Shown here: one piece after another, positions 1 through 4,388 of the stretch
Layout: every line of letters begins with the position of its first letter
Numbering within the stretch: position 1 is the stretch's first letter
NCBI GenBank assembly: GCA_018058445.1
Contig: JAGOZY010000041.1
Coordinates: 1 to 7,742, forward strand
Origin: Negativicutes bacterium
GTDB lineage: Bacteria; Bacillota; Negativicutes; JAGOZY01
Direction of reading: 5' to 3'
Length of the DNA: 7,742 nucleotides
The notes under the pieces: generated by a model
Database searches by the model: none
Seen by the model: the letters and a program-made list of their open reading frames with translations, nothing else
What the model was told of the DNA's origin: nothing
Made by a program: the position numbers and the translations under genes

Positions 1-5
1 ATACA

Positions 6-14
6 TGGTATTAT
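6..14 (+). promoter_or_regulatory. Possible extended -10 element for the deoR-family gene
   Basis: The sequence TGGTATTAT fits an extended -10 (TGn plus a TATAAT-like hexamer, 5 of 6 matches). It lies about 52 nt before the start codon. The -35 region would fall outside the window, so this is a weak call. Confidence 0.3.
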
Positions 15-65
15 AGAATTGTATCTTTTTTACAAACATCAAACTTATTTTAGGAGAGATTTTTT

Positions 66-830
66 ATGCTAAAAAAAGCTCGATTAATCAACATCTTAGT
101 CTTAGTCAATCGAAACGGAATCATTACTTCAACAAGCCTCGCCAATACTTTAGGTGTCTCTGATATGACCATCCGTCGCGATTTAGATGAGCTCGAGAAA
201 AATTCACGCCTAATTAGAATTCATGGTGGTGCTGAAAGCTTATCTTACAATATCAAAAACGAAATAGATCACGAAGAAAAACAAACTATTCATCGCTCTG
301 AAAAATTGGAAGCCGCTGAAATTGCCGCTTCATTGATCGAAGAAAGTGATTCTATTTTCCTAGGCTCTGGCAGCACGATTGAGCTAATGGCGCAATTTAT
401 AAATTTGAGGTTTATTCGAATAGTTACAAATAGCTTGCCCGTTTTTGAAAGCTTTAGAAATAAAATGGACTCCTATGAAGTCATTTTGATTGGGGGGAAC
501 TTTCGCCCCAAAACAGGTGCCTTTATTGGTGGAATTGTACAGGAAGCACTTGAGAAATTATATTTTTCCAAATGTTTTATCGGTGTAAATGGCATCTTTG
601 AAGAAGATCTTTACATGGCTGGGGCAGAAGAAGCACGGTCTCAACGAATTGCTTTAAATAATTCCGTTAAACGATATATTGTTGCCGATTATTATAAAGT
701 CCATCGAAGTGATTTCTATAAATTTTATAAACTTTCTGATGTAACAGGGATCATCACCAACAAGGCACTCTCAGCGGAGCTGCAAAACGTATACTCTCAG
801 TATACTAAAATGATTATAAGTAAAAACTAG
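66..830 (+). CDS. DeoR/GlpR-family transcriptional repressor
   Basis: This 254-aa protein has the standard DeoR-family length and architecture. Residues 5-56 form the N-terminal winged helix-turn-helix with the family signature (LGVSDMTIRRDL at 29-40, then RIHGGA at 51-56). Residues 75-235 form the DeoRC sugar-phosphate sensor domain, related to sugar-phosphate isomerases, with the phosphate-loop-like GSGST at 100-104, VTNSLPVF at 120-127, IGGNFRPKTGAFIGG at 142-156 and FIGVNGI at 171-177. Such proteins repress sugar or nucleoside catabolic genes until a phosphorylated sugar binds. The DFYKFYKLSD stretch at 216-225 recalls LacR-type members, but the ligand cannot be deduced. The start is supported by AGGAGAG at 52-58, 7 nt before the ATG. 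No target operon is visible, since everything downstream is on the opposite strand, so its regulon probably lies upstream of the window. The gene looks more AT-rich than its neighbours. Confidence 0.9.
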   Translation: MLKKARLINILVLVNRNGIITSTSLANTLGVSDMTIRRDLDELEKNSRLIRIHGGAESLSYNIKNEIDHEEKQTIHRSEKLEAAEIAASLIEESDSIFLGSGSTIELMAQFINLRFIRIVTNSLPVFESFRNKMDSYEVILIGGNFRPKTGAFIGGIVQEALEKLYFSKCFIGVNGIFEEDLYMAGAEEARSQRIALNNSVKRYIVADYYKVHRSDFYKFYKLSDVTGIITNKALSAELQNVYSQYTKMIISKN

Positions 831-841
831 GTAGATAAAGT

Positions 842-873
842 AAGAAAAGCCTCCTATGTAGGAGGCTTTTCTT
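842..873. terminator. Bidirectional intrinsic terminator between convergent genes
   Basis: A perfect 15-bp stem (842-856 with 859-873) has a GCCTCC/GGAGGC core, A-rich left and T-rich right flanks and a tiny loop. On the plus strand it is followed by TTTATTCTTC. On the minus strand the left arm gives the U-rich tail. It lies between the deoR-family stop (830) and the epimerase stop (873-875), and its right arm touches the epimerase stop codon. Confidence 0.88.
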
Positions 874-1289
874 TATTCTTCTTTGCGCTCAGAAAGCTCT
901 AATAAAATACCACCAGTTGCCTTGGGGTGAACGAAAGCAATACTTGCTCCGCCTGCTCCATAACGAGGCTTCTCATCAATAAGACGAACACCTTTTTCTT
1001 TTAAATCCGCCAAAGCAGCTTCAATATTGTCTACTCGTAAAGCAATATGCTGAATTCCTTCACCACTGCGATCAATATATTTGGCAATCGGTCCTTCTGG
1101 ATGAGTAGATTCCAAAAGTTCTAACTCACTATCCCCAAGTGGATAAAATGTGACTTTTACTTTTTGTTCATCTACGGTCTCTTCGCCGCTATCCTTTAGA
1201 CCAAGAATCTCTGTATAGAATTTTTTTGCAGCTTCCAAATCTTTTACTGCAATGCCGACATGATCAATCCGAGTTACTTTAAAGCTCAT
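873..1289 (-). CDS. mce: Methylmalonyl-CoA epimerase (VOC superfamily)
   Basis: This 138-aa protein has the usual length for methylmalonyl-CoA epimerase, which interconverts the (R) and (S) isomers of methylmalonyl-CoA in the cytoplasm, linking propionyl-CoA and succinyl-CoA. Two vicinal-oxygen-chelate modules are visible: residues 6-60 open with IDHVGIAVKDLEAA, and residues 78-134 open with GIQHIALRVDNI and close with HPKATGGILLEL. Expected metal ligands are His10, His81 and Glu131. Glu57 sits about where the Propionibacterium enzyme has its fourth ligand (Gln), but that alignment was made by eye. The start is fixed by AGGAGGAG (1296-1303), 6 nt before the ATG. The gene has its own promoter at 1346-1374 and is probably monocistronic, ending in the shared terminator at 842-873. 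No mutase or carboxylase gene is in the window, so it stands apart from its pathway partners. Another glyoxalase-like VOC activity is possible but less likely. Confidence 0.9.
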   Translation of the reverse strand: MSFKVTRIDHVGIAVKDLEAAKKFYTEILGLKDSGEETVDEQKVKVTFYPLGDSELELLESTHPEGPIAKYIDRSGEGIQHIALRVDNIEAALADLKEKGVRLIDEKPRYGAGGASIAFVHPKATGGILLELSERKEE

Positions 1290-1345
1290 AATTAACTCCT
1301 CCTGTTTGAATAATAATAATCTATTAAGAATTATTCTTTAATTTG

Positions 1346-1374
1346 ATTATACTCTTCTTTAGGAGCCATTGCAA
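1346..1374 (-). promoter_or_regulatory. Sigma-A-type promoter for the epimerase gene
   Basis: On the minus strand, TTGCAA (1369-1374, 4 of 6 matches to TTGACA) is followed after exactly 17 nt by a perfect TATAAT (1346-1351). Transcription would start near 1338, about 50 nt before the ATG. The promoter lies in the 91-nt gap after larE, so the epimerase can be transcribed independently of the usp-larE unit. Confidence 0.78.
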
Positions 1375-1380
1375 TTATTT

Positions 1381-2214
1381 TTAACTATCTTTCTTATCAA
1401 TTCCAATATTCATACTACCACTACGCAGACCGGCTAAATCAAGAGTCACGTAGTCAAAGCCTAGTTTTTTGATTTCCTGTGCGACCTTTGACGCAATAAC
1501 AGGCTCTACCAATTTGAACAGTTCTGCTGGCGACACCTCAATTCGCGCCCATCTACCATGGTGTCGAACTCGCAAAGATCCACTAATAAACTGCCGAAGA
1601 ATTTCTTCAGCTTTTTCCACTTGGGCTAAGTTTTCTTTTGTAAGAGAAATCCCATAAGCAATACGCGAAGCCAGACAAGCTGCACTTGGGCGATCCCAGG
1701 TTGGCAGCCCGAGCTCTTTTGATGCAAGTCGTACTTGGTTTTTTGTCCAGCCTAAATCTTTGAGTGGACTTTGAATTCGTTCGCCTAGTTCTTCAAGCGC
1801 TTTGAGTCCGGGCCGATAGTCTCCCAAGTCTTCGGCATGAGTACCCTCGATGATAATAGGATATCCCGCCTCTTCTCCCCATTTTAGTAAAGCTTCAAAG
1901 CGAGATTTTTTGCAATGATAACAACGATCTGGTGCATTTACAACGAATTTAGGTTCATCAAACTCTGGTGCATCTAAAATAACATGTTTTGCTCCAACAT
2001 GTTCAGCAATTCGCGCCGCATTTTCTCGTTCTTCTTCTGTTAACGTTGCGGAGCTTGCGGTAATCGCGACGACTTTCTCCTTACCGAGGGCTTGAATCGC
2101 AGCTACCAAGACCAATGTGCTATCCACACCACCGGAAAATGCAACGATGACAGGGCCTAATTTTTTTATATATTGTTTTAAACTTTCCAACTGATTTTCT
2201 TTTAACCCGGTCAT
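1381..2214 (-). CDS. larE: LarE-type ATP-dependent sulfur transferase (nickel-pincer cofactor synthesis)
   Basis: This 277-aa protein matches the LarE family in length and motifs. LarE adenylates a carboxylate of pyridinium-3,5-biscarboxylic acid mononucleotide and inserts sulfur, a step towards the nickel-pincer nucleotide cofactor of lactate racemase (LarA) and its homologues. The N-terminal PP-loop ATP-pyrophosphatase domain shows SGGVDST at 27-33, with further family motifs GTHAEDLGDYRPG (124-136) and PSAACLASRIAYG (176-188). Cys180 lies in the position of the sacrificial cysteine of the Lactobacillus enzyme. An additional pair, Cys98-x2-Cys101 (RCYHCKKSR), suggests the three-cysteine, [4Fe-4S]-binding subclass. 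The start is supported by GGAGGAG at 2222-2228, 7 nt upstream. It follows the upstream usp gene by 41 nt with no terminator between, so cotranscription is likely. larA, larB and larC are not in the window. Other PP-loop sulfur transferases are the alternative, but the SAACLASR block argues for LarE. Confidence 0.9.
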   Translation of the reverse strand: MTGLKENQLESLKQYIKKLGPVIVAFSGGVDSTLVLVAAIQALGKEKVVAITASSATLTEEERENAARIAEHVGAKHVILDAPEFDEPKFVVNAPDRCYHCKKSRFEALLKWGEEAGYPIIIEGTHAEDLGDYRPGLKALEELGERIQSPLKDLGWTKNQVRLASKELGLPTWDRPSAACLASRIAYGISLTKENLAQVEKAEEILRQFISGSLRVRHHGRWARIEVSPAELFKLVEPVIASKVAQEIKKLGFDYVTLDLAGLRSGSMNIGIDKKDS

Positions 2215-2255
2215 CCTCGAACTCCTCCAAACTTTCTTACCTAAACCGAAGCTTC

Positions 2256-2687
2256 TTATTTAATAATTAAAAGAGGACATTTCATATTTTCTAATAAGGC
2301 TGTGCTGATACTTCCCAGAACAGCTCCTTTTATTCCACCCAAACCACGAGCTCCAATTATCACCAGATCTGGCTGCATCTCTTGGCAGAAGTCGAGAGCT
2401 TTTTCAACAGGGCGACCAGTCACCAAACGAAGATAAAGTTCTATTGTCTCTGGAAATAAGGCTTTCGCCTCTTCTAAGATCTGGCGTCCTTGCGCGCGAC
2501 TCTCCTCTAAAACGACTTCCGGCGTATAGTCACTTTTTAATGTTGAAACCGCATTAAGCCGACTATCTAAATTCATCACATGGATGATTTCTACAGTTGC
2601 TCCTACTGCACTAGCAAGCTCTGCGGTGTATTTTGCTGCTCGCATCGAAGGGTCCGATCCATCTACAAGTACTGCAAACTTCTTCAT
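2256..2687 (-). CDS. Universal stress protein, UspA family (second copy)
   Basis: This 143-aa protein is a single complete Usp domain with a Rossmann-like alpha/beta fold, expected to be a cytoplasmic dimer. It opens with the strand and loop FAVLVDGSD (4-12). The ATP-binding signature G-x2-G-x9-G-(S/T) is present as Gly112, Gly115, Gly125 and Ser126, placing it in the nucleotide-binding subclass (MJ0577-like) rather than the E. coli UspA subclass that lacks ATP binding. The partner or pathway cannot be read from sequence. It is a clear paralogue of the Usp at 2826-3266: both share VLVDGSD, the FC-x-E segment, the RGLG-x2-KG-x-VLGS block and the CP-x-L-x-IK end. The start is supported by AAGGAGG (2695-2701), 7 nt upstream. 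A terminator lies upstream of it (2778-2806), so it should have its own promoter. larE starts 41 nt downstream and is probably in the same transcript. Confidence 0.92.
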   Translation of the reverse strand: MKKFAVLVDGSDPSMRAAKYTAELASAVGATVEIIHVMNLDSRLNAVSTLKSDYTPEVVLEESRAQGRQILEEAKALFPETIELYLRLVTGRPVEKALDFCQEMQPDLVIIGARGLGGIKGAVLGSISTALLENMKCPLLIIK

Positions 2688-2736
2688 TGCCAGTCCTCCT
2701 TGCCTTTTTGAGGTTTTACCTATCTCGTTACTTTAC

Positions 2737-2745
2737 ATTTTACCA
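2737..2745 (-). promoter_or_regulatory. Possible extended -10 promoter for the usp-larE unit
   Basis: On the minus strand TGGTAAAAT is an extended -10 element (TGn plus 5 of 6 TATAAT matches). It lies between the upstream terminator and the usp start at 2687, giving a leader of roughly 40 nt. No good -35 hexamer is seen at 16-18 nt, so the call is tentative. Confidence 0.38.
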
Positions 2746-2777
2746 CATCATTCTTTTCTTTTACCTATATAAATAGA

Positions 2778-2806
2778 AAACGACCCTTCACACAGAAAGG
2801 TCGTTT
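2778..2806 (-). terminator. Intrinsic terminator after the first usp gene
   Basis: An 8-bp stem AAACGACC (2778-2785) with GGTCGTTT (2799-2806) encloses a partly paired loop (TT 2787-2788 with AA 2796-2797). Read on the minus strand it is followed by a U-rich tail (TTTTCTATTT). It starts 20 nt after the stop codon of the usp gene at 2826 and separates the two usp transcription units. Confidence 0.75.
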
Positions 2807-2825
2807 CGACTGATCGTAACCTTAC

Positions 2826-3266
2826 TTATTTTATAACCAATACCGGACATGTTGCATGTTCGACTAGATAGCTACTCACACTACCCAAAACCAGACCTTT
2901 GAAGAAGCCTAATCCACGGCTTCCCATTACAATCAGGTCTATTTTATTTTCCTCACAGAACTCTAGCGCAACATCTGTCGGAACACCAATCTCAAGATGG
3001 GCTTTCACTCGCGTTCCAACTGCAAAACCAATCGAGGCTTCTTTTAGGATCATAGCACCTGCTTCTTCTAAGTCTTTTGCGACTTGATCAGGAACATAAC
3101 CACTCGTGACAGGCGTAAGGGAAGCAATTTCAGCTCCTAAATTTACCACATGCAAAAGATCAACTGACGCTTTCGATACTTGGGCCATGTAAGCCGCATA
3201 TTCTAAAGCACGTTTTGAATTATCCGATCCATCCACTAAAACAAGGATTCGTTTGATTTTTTCCAT
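2826..3266 (-). CDS. Universal stress protein, UspA family (first copy)
   Basis: This 146-aa single Usp domain starts with the strand and loop ILVLVDGSD (7-15). It carries the full ATP-binding signature G-x2-G-x9-G-S (Gly115, Gly118, Gly128, Ser129) in the MGSRGLG...VLGS block and ends with the usual CPVLVIK strand. It is therefore an ATP-binding Usp, expected to be a cytoplasmic dimer; what it responds to cannot be inferred. It is a tandem paralogue of the Usp at 2256-2687, with a terminator between them, so the copies are probably separately regulated. The start is supported by GGAGGG (3274-3279), 7 nt before the ATG. The region directly upstream is unusually long and can form nested helices (3282-3375), which may influence expression. 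Confidence 0.92.
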   Translation of the reverse strand: MEKIKRILVLVDGSDNSKRALEYAAYMAQVSKASVDLLHVVNLGAEIASLTPVTSGYVPDQVAKDLEEAGAMILKEASIGFAVGTRVKAHLEIGVPTDVALEFCEENKIDLIVMGSRGLGFFKGLVLGSVSSYLVEHATCPVLVIK

Positions 3267-3281
3267 CTGTCATCCCTCCGA

Positions 3282-3375
3282 ACCAGCAATTAAAGCTGGT
3301 AGATTAGGTTTCGAAAGAATCAAGAAATTTTCTTCACCCGTAAATCTTGTGACCGAAGAAAGAAAGATCTGATTC
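3282..3375 (-). promoter_or_regulatory. Potentially structured 5' leader of the first usp gene
   Basis: Read on the minus strand, this stretch contains helices that can form together. An outer stem pairs 3370-3375 with 3317-3322 (GAATCA/TGATTC). Nested inside it, 3355-3361 pairs with 3329-3335 (TTTCTTC/GAAGAAA) around a 19-nt loop. A separate hairpin pairs 3295-3300 with 3282-3287 (ACCAGC/GCTGGT, 7-nt loop) and ends 2 nt before the GGAGGG ribosome binding site. I do not recognise a known riboswitch class. The structure is found by eye; no energy or covariation was computed. Confidence 0.35.
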
Positions 3376-3440
3376 CTCCTAGTAAGCATAGCATAGCTAT
3401 AGCGAAAAAACATCCTCAAAAGACAATACATCCGGCTTTA

Positions 3441-3495
3441 ATTCGATTAATTTAATCAAAATATCTTTAAAAAATTATTTTTTGATTTAAATATC
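3441..3495. other. AT-rich intergenic tract with an imperfect inverted repeat
   Basis: This stretch is almost entirely A and T. ATTTAATCAAAA (3450-3461) is the inverse complement, apart from one bulged A, of TTTTGATTTAAAT (3480-3492). There is no GC in the stem to support an intrinsic terminator. It could be a bendable upstream promoter element or simply drift. No good -35/-10 pair for the downstream usp gene was found here. Confidence 0.3.
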
Positions 3496-3527
3496 CATTA
3501 TTTCATACCTGAAGTGCCCCAAAGTTC

Positions 3528-3782
3528 CTAAGTTCGCTTAAGAATCTCTGCGGGCACACCTTCGGTAGCTAACACTTTTTCTACTCGGCTAGCTTCCTTA
3601 GAGCGAATCGCGACAACCTCACCTGTAATCCATGCGTCATTGGTTGAAGCCACTTGATCTGCACGAATTCACCACACTTTACTAATAACTAAAATGTCAG
3701 CTAATACACCAATAATCTAGATCCTTATGATTCCAGCTCAATTTCGCCAACCCGTTGCTCATCTTAAGATGCCTCTTCTTGC
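3528..3782 (-). pseudogene. Decayed coding remnant downstream of padR, unknown family
   Basis: No intact gene is present, but the minus strand carries protein-like pieces in two frames. The longest, 3528-3668, encodes 46 residues with coding-like composition (for example ITGEVVAIRSKEASRVEK, then VLATEGVPAEIL) and ends at TAG. It has no plausible start or RBS and is preceded by an in-frame TGA (3669-3671). Beyond that stop the same frame continues with IIGVLADILVISKVW (3672-3716), and a second frame holds DEQRVGEIELES (3728-3763). The pieces start immediately after the padR stop and run in the same direction, so a former padR-linked gene broken by frameshifts and stops is the simplest reading. 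I do not recognise the family. Chance open frames, or sequence errors in an intact gene, remain possible. Confidence 0.45.
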
Positions 3783-4133
3783 CTAGAATAAATCCTTGCG
3801 CAATATTCGAATGGTTTTTTCCATTTCGTCGATCTGCTCTTTCACCTTCATAGTTAAAAGAGGAAGCACTTCGCGACCTTCTTTGGTAATTTGATAAATC
3901 CTTTTGCTTCTACGATCTGGGTGTTCCCACTCACTTATAACATATCCTCTTTCTTCAAGTAGACGTAGAAGCGGGTAAAATGCATTTGGATTTGGAGTCA
4001 TGGTCCCCTCACTTCGTTTTTTCATCTCTTCTGCCATTCGGTTGCCATGCGCAGGCCCAGAGTCTAAAAATCGTAAAACATATAAGGCAATAATTCTTTT
4101 CACCCACGTTTTTTGGGAGCTAATCTCTTTCAT
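3783..4133 (-). CDS. PadR-family transcriptional regulator
   Basis: This 116-aa protein is a compact PadR-type winged-helix repressor. Residues 11-30 correspond to the first helix and the start of the HTH (IIALYVLRFLDSGPAHG). Residues 48-64 contain the diagnostic PNPNAFYPLLRLLEERGYV recognition region, and residues 69-90 form the wing and following helix (EHPDRRSKRIYQITKEGREVL). The C-terminal helix (91-116) is short, like subfamily-2 PadR proteins that dimerise through it. PadR proteins usually repress nearby detoxification, transport or envelope genes and their own promoter. Here the candidates are itself, the decayed gene directly downstream, and the divergent membrane sulfatase. The RBS is GGAGGG, only 3 nt before the ATG, which is tight but no other start is better. 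Palindromes overlap its promoter. The inducer is unknown. Confidence 0.9.
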   Translation of the reverse strand: MKEISSQKTWVKRIIALYVLRFLDSGPAHGNRMAEEMKKRSEGTMTPNPNAFYPLLRLLEERGYVISEWEHPDRRSKRIYQITKEGREVLPLLTMKVKEQIDEMEKTIRILRKDLF

Positions 4134-4148
4134 AATCCCTCCATGTTG

Positions 4149-4173
4149 ATATTAATATAGAACTAATTTAGTT
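4149..4173. promoter_or_regulatory. Paired palindromes, candidate PadR operator
   Basis: Two perfect palindromes lie side by side: ATATTAATAT (4149-4158) and AACTAATTTAGTT (4161-4173, 6-bp arms around one base). The second fills the spacer between the -35 and -10 of the padR promoter, a typical place for an autorepressor to block RNA polymerase. Assignment to PadR is inference from position. Confidence 0.45.
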
Positions 4174-4179
4174 TATCAA
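4151..4179 (-). promoter_or_regulatory. Promoter of padR
   Basis: On the minus strand TTGATA (4174-4179, 5 of 6 matches) is followed after 17 nt by ATTAAT (4151-4156), or after 16 nt by TATTAA (4152-4157), each 4 of 6 matches to TATAAT. This puts the -10 less than 20 nt before the padR ATG, so the leader would be very short. Confidence 0.5.
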
Positions 4180-4375
4180 AAAAGCCTTCTAAGCTCAAGA
4201 TTCGTAATTTTATCTAAAGATAACCAGCTAATATTACTCAAAAAAGATTCCAATTCCTTCCATTTAGATTTATCATTGTAGTAACTGTTCTTTTATCTGA
4301 AGTATCTGTGTTTAAAAAAATAGTTGAAGAACTCTTTATTACTCTAGAAATGGGCTTTTATCCGCTCGTCTTAGA

Positions 4376-4381
4376 AAGGAG
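4376..4381 (+). promoter_or_regulatory. Ribosome binding site that sets the start of the membrane sulfatase gene
   Basis: AAGGAG within AGAAAGGAG is 7 nt before the ATG at 4389, an ideal spacing. The in-frame ATG at 4383 is only 1 nt away, and the in-frame GTG at 4308 has no ribosome binding site. Initiation at 4389 is therefore preferred. Confidence 0.8.
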
Positions 4382-4388
4382 CATGTTC

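Noticed and set aside
1469..1657. Plus-strand 62-codon open frame inside larE
   Set aside because: It is antisense to a well-supported gene, has no ribosome binding site and its product resembles no known fold.
2584..2772. Plus-strand 62-codon open frame over the start of the second usp gene
   Set aside because: Antisense to the usp coding region, no RBS, low-complexity product. It is a shadow of the real gene.
2899..3087. Plus-strand 62-codon open frame inside the first usp gene
   Set aside because: Antisense shadow of the Usp domain, without an RBS. The equal 62-codon length of three such frames is coincidence, since their sequences differ.
4210..4223. Inverted repeat TTATCT-AA-AGATAA upstream of the sulfatase gene
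   Set aside because: The 6-bp AT-rich arms are easily found by chance in such sequence, and no promoter could be placed next to it. A regulator site is possible but unsupported.
4190..4375. Search for a promoter of the sulfatase gene
   Set aside because: No -35/-10 pair with acceptable spacing was found. TTGTAG near 4277 lacks a matching -10, so no promoter is annotated.
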